The translations under genes were made by a program, and so were the position numbers. The notes under the pieces are model-generated. The model searched no databases. It was given only the letters and a program-made list of their open reading frames with translations, and had not been told where the DNA came from. Source: UKL13-2 sp040379385 (GTDB lineage Bacteria; Pseudomonadota; Gammaproteobacteria; Burkholderiales; Usitatibacteraceae). Taken from it: a DNA stretch of 12,266 bases. Below, one piece after another: positions 6,559-12,266 of this stretch (its first letter is position 1; every line of letters starts with the position of its first letter). The stretch lies in assembly GCA_040379385.1 (NCBI GenBank), contig JBEILF010000071.1, positions 1 through 12,266 on the forward strand, given 5' to 3'.

Positions 6559-7260
6559 GTGCATTTCCCACGCCAACAGCGTAGAAACGCCAATAGCCCT
6601 GCCCGCTCCAACCAAGCCGTGGTTGCTTCGGCTTCGGCGCACGAGCTAGACGAGCCGGCGTTTTCCGTTTTTTCCGAAGAAGCAAAACGTTTTCCGCTGA
6701 TCCTTACGCTGGATCAAAACGGTATTCCACACCGCTGGATTACCTGGCAACACACTGTTTGGTACTACGCGAAACAGCGCGTTGCTTGGGAAACAGGATC
6801 AAAGGCGTTTACCGTCAATGGCGGCAAGTGCCGTGAGACCGGCGAGACCTCAACCGTCACGGCGGCGTCAATTATTGCGATCCGCGGCAAAGCGATGGCG
6901 ATCAAGGGATTTAACCAAGTCCCTCCTTTGAACAACCGCGAACTTTTTCACCGCGATCGCCAAATCTGCGCCTATTGTGGTGGCCTGTTTACGCACTCAA
7001 AATTGACTCGCGATCACATCATTCCGTACTCACGTCGGGGGCAAGACACTTGGATGAATGTCGTCACATCTTGCCGTAGCTGTAATGAACGCAAGGGTAA
7101 TCGGTTGCTGGAAGAAGCGAACATGCAATTGCTGTATGCACCCTACATCCCAAACCGCGCTGAATTCCTGATTCTGGCCAACCGCCGAATTCTCACGGAC
7201 CAGATGGAATTCTTGAAGCAACACGTCGCCGCACAGAGCCGGATCCACCTCGCCGCTTAA
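6559..7260 (+). CDS. HNH endonuclease domain protein
   Basis: 233 residues. Residues about 46-120 form a conserved N-terminal region (LILTLDQNGIPHRWITWQ, YYAKQRVAWETG, SIIAIRGK). Residues about 130-180 form an HNH nuclease with a structural zinc site: CAYC (137-140), DH (152-153), N167, and CRSCNERKG (172-180). H153, N167 and N176 are the expected active-site residues and are intact. Proteins with this two-part layout are common chromosomal genes in beta- and gammaproteobacteria; their biological target is not established to my knowledge, and no phage or intron sequence is visible here. The GTG start at 6559 follows a strong AAAGGAG (6547-6553), five bases upstream. The stop overlaps that of queA. 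Confidence 0.87.
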   Translation: MHFPRQQRRNANSPARSNQAVVASASAHELDEPAFSVFSEEAKRFPLILTLDQNGIPHRWITWQHTVWYYAKQRVAWETGSKAFTVNGGKCRETGETSTVTAASIIAIRGKAMAIKGFNQVPPLNNRELFHRDRQICAYCGGLFTHSKLTRDHIIPYSRRGQDTWMNVVTSCRSCNERKGNRLLEEANMQLLYAPYIPNRAEFLILANRRILTDQMEFLKQHVAAQSRIHLAA

Positions 7261-7272
7261 GCGGCTCCGGCT
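7237..7272. terminator. Possible bidirectional stem-loop at the HNH/queA tail-to-tail junction
   Basis: AGCCGGA (7237-7243) pairs with TCCGGCT (7266-7272). Inside lies a perfect 14-base palindrome, GCCGCTTAAGCGGC (7252-7265), whose centre is the shared TTAA containing both stop codons. There is no T-tract on either side, so a factor-independent terminator is not certain; the structure may instead end or protect both transcripts. Confidence 0.4.
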
Positions 7273-8312
7273 TGACCACGCTCGATAAACATAGCGTCGC
7301 CGTAGCTGAAAAAACGGTAACGCTGCGCGACCGCATGGGCATAGGCGCGCATCGTGTTTTCGTGTCCGGCAAAGGCGGAAACCAACATCATCAAGGTCGA
7401 TTTTGGCAGGTGAAAGTTGGTTATCAAGCAATCGGCGACTCGAAACTCATACCCAGGCGTGATGAATAGCGCTGTTTCAGCCGAACCCGCCATAAGAGAA
7501 CCACTCTGCGCTGCGGACTCGAGTGTGCGCATGCTCGTGGTACCGACGGTAATCACGCGCGAGTGTTCGGCTTTTGCTCGAGTCACTGCCGCGACAGTCT
7601 CTGTGGGAACAGCGTACCATTCCTGATGCATGACATGTTTTGACACATCATCATCGCGCACTGGCCGGAAGGTTCCTGCCCCCACGTGCAGCGTCACAAA
7701 CGCAAGCCTGACGCCACGACTTTCTAGCAGCGCAAGAATTTCATGGTCAAAATGCAAGCCAGCAGTGGGTGCCGCCACCGACCCTGCATTTTTTGCGTAT
7801 ACCGTCTGATATCTTGACTCATCGTCGTCGGCAGGCGGGTGGGTGATGTAGGGGGGTAAGGGTACTTCGCCAACCTGCGCTAGCAACTCAAATACGCTTT
7901 TGCCGCCTTCAAAGTTGAGCAAAAACAGGTCGTCACGCCTGCCTTCAACCAATGCGGCAACGCCATGTGCAAACAACAATCGTGTACCAGTCCTTGGAGA
8001 CTTCGAAGCCCGCACATGCGCTAACGCACGCTGCTGGCGATCACCCTGCTCAGGAAGAATACGTTCGACCAATACCTCAATACTGCCGCCGGTTGACTTG
8101 TGGCCGTGCAGTCGCGCTTTGATCACCTTGGTATCGTTAAAGACAAGCAAATCACCGGCGCGCAGCAAGGCTGGCAGATCAGTGAACTGCCGATCCACAA
8201 CACCGCCGTCCTTCCCGTCAAGATGTAACAGCCGACTCGCAGTGCGACGTTCAGGCGGATGCTGCACAATCAATTCAGGCGGTAACGCATAGTCAAAGTC
8301 TGTCGTCTTCAT
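7257..8312 (-). CDS. queA: S-adenosylmethionine:tRNA ribosyltransferase-isomerase
   Basis: 351 residues, the normal QueA length. The enzyme moves and rearranges the ribosyl part of SAM onto 7-aminomethyl-7-deazaguanine in the wobble position of GUN tRNAs, making epoxyqueuosine. Typical stretches are MKTTDFDYALPPELIVQHP at the start, LLVFNDTKVIKARLHGHK, SVAAPTAGLHFD, VTLHVGAGTFRPVR, HQEWYAVP, VGTTSMRTLES and TNFHLPKSTLMMLVSAFAG. The frame is open upstream to 8435, but the ATG at 8312-8310 gives the conserved N-terminus; the longer version would run through a terminator and part of tRNA-Leu. No ribosome binding site or promoter is evident in the 48 bases between terminator and start. tgt, the usual partner, is not in the window (it may follow elsewhere). 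The stop overlaps that of the HNH gene. Confidence 0.95.
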   Translation of the reverse strand: MKTTDFDYALPPELIVQHPPERRTASRLLHLDGKDGGVVDRQFTDLPALLRAGDLLVFNDTKVIKARLHGHKSTGGSIEVLVERILPEQGDRQQRALAHVRASKSPRTGTRLLFAHGVAALVEGRRDDLFLLNFEGGKSVFELLAQVGEVPLPPYITHPPADDDESRYQTVYAKNAGSVAAPTAGLHFDHEILALLESRGVRLAFVTLHVGAGTFRPVRDDDVSKHVMHQEWYAVPTETVAAVTRAKAEHSRVITVGTTSMRTLESAAQSGSLMAGSAETALFITPGYEFRVADCLITNFHLPKSTLMMLVSAFAGHENTMRAYAHAVAQRYRFFSYGDAMFIERGQAGAA

Positions 8313-8360
8313 TGATTCGGTCTGGCATGCAGCGGTCAAGCGCGCTAAGTCGGCATCAGG

Positions 8361-8388
8361 AAACAAAAATGCCCCCGTTGGGGGCATT
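8361..8388 (-). terminator. Rho-independent terminator after tRNA-Leu
   Basis: On the minus strand, AATGCCCCC, loop AAC, then GGGGGCATT form a nine-base-pair stem with a three-base loop (8388-8368), followed by TTTGTTT. It begins six bases past the tRNA CCA end and lies 48 bases before the queA start, so it ends the tRNA transcript or limits read-through into queA. Confidence 0.88.
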
Positions 8389-8394
8389 CGAAAT

Positions 8395-8481
8395 TGGTGC
8401 CGGGAGCCGGACTCGAACCGGCACGATGTTGCCACCGCTGGATTTTGAGTCCAGTGCGTCTACCAGTTCCGCCATCCCGGC
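8395..8481 (-). tRNA. tRNA-Leu (anticodon CAA)
   Basis: 87 bases read on the minus strand. The acceptor stem GCCGGGA pairs with TCCCGGC, followed by discriminator A and an encoded CCA (8397-8395). The anticodon stem CTGGA/TCCAG encloses the loop CTCAAAA with anticodon CAA at 8447-8445, which reads UUG. A long variable arm typical of class II tRNA-Leu follows, then the T arm GCCGG-TTCGAGT-CCGGC. It has its own -10 box upstream and a terminator directly downstream. Confidence 0.97.
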
Positions 8482-8496
8482 ATCAGGTAGAGCAGT

Positions 8497-8502
8497 ATTA
8501 TA
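8497..8502 (-). promoter_or_regulatory. -10 box of the tRNA-Leu promoter
   Basis: TATAAT on the minus strand, 15 bases upstream of the mature tRNA 5' end. No good -35 hexamer is seen at 16-18 bases (8519-8526 reads TCTCGCGA-like). The box position fits a tRNA promoter with a very short leader. Confidence 0.6.
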
Positions 8503-8640
8503 ACGCGACCGCTTGGTTTCGCGAGAAGCGACGTATCGAGAAACACTCGCGCCCCACCCGTTCGCGCCGCCCCCGCGCAGTTGACGCTGGATTTTTAGAC
8601 GGTTGGCCGCATTGCCACGGGCTTGGGCAGGGGTATCTCC

Positions 8641-8646
8641 TATAAT
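8641..8646 (+). promoter_or_regulatory. -10 box of the export operon promoter
   Basis: A perfect TATAAT about 30 bases before the GTG of the membrane-fusion gene. The -35 region (around 8618-8623) is poor, so an activator or a weak basal level is possible. The transcript would have a leader of about 24 bases that includes TTAAGG, the likely ribosome binding site, six bases before the GTG. Confidence 0.55.
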
Positions 8647-8676
8647 CGACAGATATAACTTCCCTTAAGGCAACTC

Positions 8677-9894
8677 GTGTCAACCAACGACCTGTCCAAA
8701 CTCACTATTGATCGATCCAAAAAAGCCTTCGTCAGCGGCGGTCGTAGCCGCAACAAGTGGTGGCTGAGTATTGCCGCGCTGATTATCATTGTCGCGGGGG
8801 CGGCAGTCTTTCGCAGCGGCAACCGGCCGGTGTCCGTCGAGCTTGGCACTGTCGCCTCCGCGTTTCCTACCCAGGCGATCACCACTTTAAACGCGACCGG
8901 GCGAGTTTCCGCATTCCGTAAAGCAGCCGTTTCGACCAAAGCGACCGGAAAACTCGAGTATCTCGGCGTGCAAGAAGGTTCCATCGTCAAGGCCGGACAG
9001 GTGTTGGCGCGAATCGAGAATAAAGACGTCATTGCCACGCGAGACCAAGCGCTTGCTAACCTTCGCGCAGCCAAGGCAAACGCTGAGCAAGGGCTTGCCG
9101 AACTTCGCGACGCCGAGGCGAATCTACGCCGTACTGAGGACCTCGCCAAGAAGAACTTTATCTCAGGCGCACAACTCGATACTGCCATCGCCCGACATGA
9201 TCGCGCGAAGGCGTCGGTTGCGGCACTAAATGGGCAGATCGGTGTGGCTGAAGCCAATCTGCGCGCCACCAATGTCAGTGTCGAACAAACCGTTATCCGC
9301 GCGCCATTCGATGGTGTGATTCTCACCAAAAACGCTAATGTCGGCGACATCATCACGCCGTTTTCGTCGGCCGCCGACTCCAAGGGTGCGGTGGTCAATA
9401 TCGCGGACATGACCACGCTAGAAGTTGAAGCCGATGTCTCTGAAAGCAGCTTGTCCAAAATCAGTGCCGATATGCCAGTCGAAATTCAACTGGACGCTTT
9501 CCCAGACCTTCGCTTGCTAGGGCGCGTTAGCCGGATCGTGCCGACAGTGGACCGTTCGAAGGCTACTGTTCTGGTGAAAGTTGCGTTCGTCGAAAAAGAC
9601 AACCGGGTTCTGCCAGACATGAGCGCCAAAGTCGCATTCCTCCAGCGCGCACCCTCGCCCGATGAACGCAAGCCGGTAACAGCAGTTCAACCGGCAGCGG
9701 TAGTGAAGAGAGACGGTAAAGACGTCGTATTTGTCATCGACGAAAAAAACATCGCCCGTATGGCGGCGGTCACGACTTCGGGGAAGTTGGGTGATCTTGT
9801 CCAAGTCAGCGGCATCAAGCCAGGGGACAAAGTCGCGCTGAAACCAGATGAAAAATTGAAAGATGGCGGCGAAGTCGTCATCAACAAGAAGTAG
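8677..9894 (+). CDS. HlyD/MacA-type periplasmic adaptor (membrane fusion protein)
   Basis: 405 residues. Residues 28-45 (WWLSIAALIIIVAGAAVF) anchor the protein in the inner membrane. After that come the first half-lipoyl motif (about 85-115, VSTKATGKLEYLGVQEGSIV...GQVLARIE), an alpha-helical hairpin (about 118-200, Ala/Glu-rich, coiled), the second half-lipoyl motif (IRAPFDGVILTKNANVGD, 207-224), then beta-barrel and membrane-proximal domains (QLDAFPDLRLLGRV onward). Such adaptors connect an ABC transporter in the inner membrane with an outer-membrane channel. The GTG at 8677 is chosen for its TTAAGG site and complete domain start. The ATPase gene follows after nine bases, the layout of MacAB-like exporters in which ATPase and permease are separate proteins. 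No outer-membrane TolC gene is in view. Substrate unknown. Confidence 0.9.
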   Translation: MSTNDLSKLTIDRSKKAFVSGGRSRNKWWLSIAALIIIVAGAAVFRSGNRPVSVELGTVASAFPTQAITTLNATGRVSAFRKAAVSTKATGKLEYLGVQEGSIVKAGQVLARIENKDVIATRDQALANLRAAKANAEQGLAELRDAEANLRRTEDLAKKNFISGAQLDTAIARHDRAKASVAALNGQIGVAEANLRATNVSVEQTVIRAPFDGVILTKNANVGDIITPFSSAADSKGAVVNIADMTTLEVEADVSESSLSKISADMPVEIQLDAFPDLRLLGRVSRIVPTVDRSKATVLVKVAFVEKDNRVLPDMSAKVAFLQRAPSPDERKPVTAVQPAAVVKRDGKDVVFVIDEKNIARMAAVTTSGKLGDLVQVSGIKPGDKVALKPDEKLKDGGEVVINKK

Positions 9895-9903
9895 GCGACC
9901 GCC

Positions 9904-10590
9904 ATGAGCGACACACTGGTCGAGATCAAGAATCTCGCCAAATCCTATACCCGTGGAGACCAAGACGTCCCGGTGCTGCGCGACATTACGCTGAACATCG
10001 ACCGCGGCGATTTTATCTCGCTCATGGGGCCATCAGGGTCGGGAAAATCCACGTTGCTCAATCTCATCGCCGGCATTGATAAGCCGACCGGGGGAATACT
10101 GCGTATCGATGGTGAAGATATTTCAAAGTTGTCCGAAGGCGAACTTGCGGACTGGCGCGCATCGAACATCGGTTTTATCTTTCAGTTCTATAACTTGATG
10201 CCGGTGTTGACCGCCTACGAAAATGTTGAATTGCCGCTGCTACTGACGAACCTGTCAAGATCCGAACGACGCGAACGCATTGAAATGACGCTGAATATGG
10301 TTGGCCTCTCCGATAGGATGGACCATTATCCGAACGAGCTGTCGGGCGGCCAACAACAGCGGGTCGCGATCGCGCGCGCGATCGTTACTGACCCAACCAT
10401 TTTGGTCTGTGACGAACCGACCGGCGACCTCGACAAGCAGTCAGCAAGTGATGTGCTGAACATGCTTAAAGAGTTAAACAATACGCTCGGCAAAACAATC
10501 ATCATGGTCACACACGATGCACATGCCGCCGAGGCAGCGACACGCATTGTCCACCTTGAAAAAGGCGAGTTGTTAGGCGAAGGCGTGTGA
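9904..10590 (+). CDS. ABC transporter ATP-binding protein (MacB/LolD type)
   Basis: 228 residues, the usual size for this family. Walker A GPSGSGKST is at 42-50, the Q-loop Q94 lies in FIFQFYNLMPVLTAYENVELP (the characteristic MacB/LolD stretch), the signature LSGGQQQR is at 146-153, Walker B ILVCDEPTGDLD at 166-177 with catalytic E171, and the H-loop is H204 in MVTHD. All motifs are intact. It should power the two FtsX-like permeases encoded next by mechanotransmission, as in MacB. The ATG at 9904 is nine bases after the adaptor stop. The stop TGA overlaps by one base the ATG of a 15-codon frame (TGATG). Confidence 0.94.
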   Translation: MSDTLVEIKNLAKSYTRGDQDVPVLRDITLNIDRGDFISLMGPSGSGKSTLLNLIAGIDKPTGGILRIDGEDISKLSEGELADWRASNIGFIFQFYNLMPVLTAYENVELPLLLTNLSRSERRERIEMTLNMVGLSDRMDHYPNELSGGQQQRVAIARAIVTDPTILVCDEPTGDLDKQSASDVLNMLKELNNTLGKTIIMVTHDAHAAEAATRIVHLEKGELLGEGV

Positions 10591-10637
10591 TGAACATCAA
10601 CCTTAGCCACCGCCCGACAGCAAACCGGGCACATTGA
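10590..10637 (+). CDS. Possible 15-codon coupling mini-ORF between ATPase and permease
   Basis: ATG at 10590 overlaps the ATPase stop by one base (TGATG). The frame reads MNINLSHRPTANRAH and stops with TGA at 10635-10637, which again overlaps the permease ATG by one base (TGATG). No ribosome binding site of its own is clear. A ribosome finishing the ATPase could reinitiate here and carry on to the permease start, melting the hairpin that covers it. Chance is possible; the peptide itself need have no function. Confidence 0.3.
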   Translation: MNINLSHRPTANRAH

Positions 10638-10640
10638 TGT
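10594..10640 (+). promoter_or_regulatory. Hairpin that would cover the permease start codon
   Basis: In the mRNA, ACATCAA (10594-10600) pairs with TTGATGT (10634-10640), which contains the permease ATG. Inside, GCCCG (10612-10616) pairs with CGGGC (10626-10630). Folding would hide the start unless ribosomes translate through the junction. The pairing is read directly; regulatory use is inferred. Confidence 0.35.
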
Positions 10641-11797
10641 ACTACCTGAAACTCATCTTTAAGAATGTGTTTCGCGCCAAACTTCGAACGGCGTTGACGG
10701 TCACCGGCTTAGTGGTGGCAATCGTCGCCTTCGGACTGCTACAAACAGTGGTGGATGCTTGGTTTGCAGGCGCAAATTCCGCCTCTAGTGCCAGACTCGT
10801 TACGCGCAATGCCATCTCGCTGGTATTTTCGATGCCGACCTATTACCGCGAACGCATCCGCTCCATCGAGGGCGTAAAGATAGTGAGTTATTCACAATGG
10901 TTCGGCGGTATCTATAAGGAGCCATCGAATTTCTTCCCGCAGTTTGCCGTCGACCACAATAACTACTTTGATCTATACCCGGAATTTCTGATTAAGCCGG
11001 ACGAGCTCCTCGCCTTCAAACGCGACCGACAGGGCGCAATTGTCGGCCGCAAGTTGGCAGATCAATTCGGCTGGAAAGTGGGGGATGTCATCCCGATTCG
11101 CGGCACAATCTTTTCCGGGAACTGGCAATTCACCATCCGTGCCATTTTTGATGGCCGCGATGAAACAACGCTAACGCGGCAGTTCTTTCTGCATTGGGAC
11201 TACATCAACGAGTCGGTGAAGAAGCGATTTCCCCGACGCGGCGATCAGATCGGAGTATTCAACATCCTGATCAACGACCCATCGCGCGCGGCTGACATAT
11301 CGAAGGCAATTGATGCCGAATTTCGTAATTCACTCGCCGAAACGCTAACGGAAACTGAGAAGGCGTTTCAGCTCGGATTCGTTGCACAGTCCGAGGCAAT
11401 CGTCGTCGCAATTCGCGTTGTATCGTTTGTCGTCATTTTCATCATCATGGCGGTGGTCGCCAACACCATGGCGATGACCGCACGCGAGCGAATCGCCGAA
11501 TATGCAACGCTAAAGGTATTAGGTTTTTCGCCAGGTTATGTCGCAGCCCTGATCTTCGGCGAGGCGATGGTGCTCGCCTTCCTCGGTGCCGGTATTGGTA
11601 TTTTGTTGACCTTTCCGGTAGCTAGCGGCTTTGCCAACTCCCCCGCAGGGGCGGCATTTGCGTCGTTCGCGGTATCGGCGAGTACCGTTTGGTTGCAACT
11701 GGCGTGTGCGGTCGCGGTAGGTGTCATCGCAGCACTGGTGCCAGGATGGCGCAGCGCGCGGATAAAGATTGTCGATGGTCTGCGGCATGTCGGCTAA
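10637..11797 (+). CDS. FtsX-like ABC transporter permease (MacB permease type), first copy
   Basis: 386 residues with the FtsX/MacB permease layout. One membrane segment follows the N-terminal amphipathic stretch (about 18-38, TALTVTGLVVAIVAFGLLQT), then a large periplasmic domain (about 40-250), then three segments near the C-terminus (about 254-280, 301-332, 351-371). TARERIAEYATLKVLGFSPG (281-300) is the conserved cytoplasmic loop that contacts the ATPase. It should form half of the transmembrane channel-less pump, taking substrate from the periplasmic side. I use the ATG at 10637; TTG one codon before is also open. No Shine-Dalgarno is visible, so translation probably depends on coupling from upstream. 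The second permease begins 11 bases after the stop. Confidence 0.9.
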   Translation: MYYLKLIFKNVFRAKLRTALTVTGLVVAIVAFGLLQTVVDAWFAGANSASSARLVTRNAISLVFSMPTYYRERIRSIEGVKIVSYSQWFGGIYKEPSNFFPQFAVDHNNYFDLYPEFLIKPDELLAFKRDRQGAIVGRKLADQFGWKVGDVIPIRGTIFSGNWQFTIRAIFDGRDETTLTRQFFLHWDYINESVKKRFPRRGDQIGVFNILINDPSRAADISKAIDAEFRNSLAETLTETEKAFQLGFVAQSEAIVVAIRVVSFVVIFIIMAVVANTMAMTARERIAEYATLKVLGFSPGYVAALIFGEAMVLAFLGAGIGILLTFPVASGFANSPAGAAFASFAVSASTVWLQLACAVAVGVIAALVPGWRSARIKIVDGLRHVG

Positions 11798-11808
11798 GAC
11801 CTAAGCAC

Positions 11809-12266
11809 ATGAAGATCCCTTTCTCGTACATCTTCCGCAACTTGTGGACACGCAAACTCACCACCATGTTGACCGCAGCGGGGATGGGGTTAGTGGTGTT
11901 TGTATTTGCGGCAGTTCTCATGCTGGATGCAGGACTCAAGAAAACGATGGTCGGTACCGGTACCCTCGATAACGTCCTCGCAATTCGCACTGGTGCTGAA
12001 ACCGAGATTCAGAGCGGTATTACACGCGACCAAGCCGGTTTGCTTGAGGCGATGCCGCAAGTGGCGCGCAGCAAAACAGGTGAGCCGATGATCTCAAAAG
12101 AAACACTCGTCCTGATTTCGCTCGTCAAGAGCGGCCAGGAAAAAGGGTCGAACGTTGTCGTGCGCGGCATATCCCCGATGGGGATCGCGCTGCGTCCACA
12201 AGTGACACTCGTGCAAGGCCGAATGTTCCGCCCCGGGGCGTCGGAACTTGTGGTGGGCCGCAACAT
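11809..12266 (+). CDS. FtsX-like ABC transporter permease, second copy (cut by window edge)
   Basis: The first 152 codons of a second MacB-type permease, running off the window. It starts MKIPFSYIFRNLWTRKLTTM, has one membrane segment at about 20-40 (LTAAGMGLVVFVFAAVLML), then the start of a periplasmic MacB-PCD-like domain (NVLAIRTGAETEIQSGITR at about 54-72, VVVRGISPMG, GRMFRPGASELVVGRN). It is not a repeat of the first copy: the periplasmic parts differ clearly. The two proteins probably form a heterodimer with the shared ATPase. The ATG at 11809 has AAGCAC just before it, not a strong ribosome site. Confidence 0.9.
   Translation, partial: MKIPFSYIFRNLWTRKLTTMLTAAGMGLVVFVFAAVLMLDAGLKKTMVGTGTLDNVLAIRTGAETEIQSGITRDQAGLLEAMPQVARSKTGEPMISKETLVLISLVKSGQEKGSNVVVRGISPMGIALRPQVTLVQGRMFRPGASELVVGRN

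Noticed and set aside
8313..8435. 41-codon N-terminal extension of queA
   Set aside because: It would be translated from the tRNA-Leu sequence and its terminator; the family N-terminus begins at 8312.
8640..9458. 272-codon minus-strand frame opposite the membrane-fusion gene
   Set aside because: Ser/Ala/Arg-rich antisense translation with no motif; the plus-strand adaptor accounts for the sequence.
1..12266. CRISPR arrays, insertion sequences, prophage or integrase genes
   Set aside because: No regularly spaced repeats, transposase or integrase motifs, or terminal repeats were seen on reading both strands.

Overview
The window looks like a compact stretch of a free-living proteobacterial chromosome, most likely a betaproteobacterium. 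This is an inference from the style of the Ppa, AsnS, SrkA and HNH proteins and from a queA with an encoded-CCA tRNA-Leu; I could not run a database search. Most of it is ordinary core and near-core genes packed tightly on both strands.

Layout. Bases 1-910 (minus strand) hold the 5' part of asnS, with an M15B metallopeptidase gene just upstream. Bases 979-1974 (plus) encode the stress kinase SrkA. Bases 1988-2954 are a small accessory islet: the C-terminal remnant of a family 2 glycosyltransferase faces a toxin-antitoxin pair, an AbrB-type antitoxin and a PIN-domain toxin. The toxin has lost its first catalytic aspartate. Bases 3147-3527 encode a short DksA/TraR zinc-finger protein. It meets tail-to-tail a small cysteine-rich exported protein (3524-3985), which is followed by a membrane-anchored alpha/beta hydrolase (4062-5030). 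A 305-base gap (5031-5335) contains no convincing gene but has palindromes built on a shared TTGGCAAA core. Bases 5336-6349 (minus) hold ppa and a GNAT acetyltransferase. An HNH endonuclease-like gene (6559-7260, plus) converges on queA (7257-8312, minus). Upstream of queA are a rho-independent terminator and tRNA-Leu(CAA) (8395-8481, minus).

From 8677 to the end (plus) runs an export operon: membrane-fusion protein, MacB/LolD-type ATPase, FtsX-like permease and a second FtsX-like permease cut by the window edge. Its parts would form an ATP-driven tripartite pump moving a substrate, not identifiable from sequence, out of the inner membrane or periplasm. The 46-base junction between the ATPase and the first permease is exactly filled by a 15-codon open frame with TGATG stop/start overlaps at both ends. 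It also contains a hairpin that would hide the permease start.

I found no clear undescribed system. The points most worth checking are the D-to-H change in the PIN toxin together with its intact promoter/operator, the mini-ORF junction in the export operon, the cysteine-rich exported protein, and the palindrome cluster in the 5031-5335 gap.
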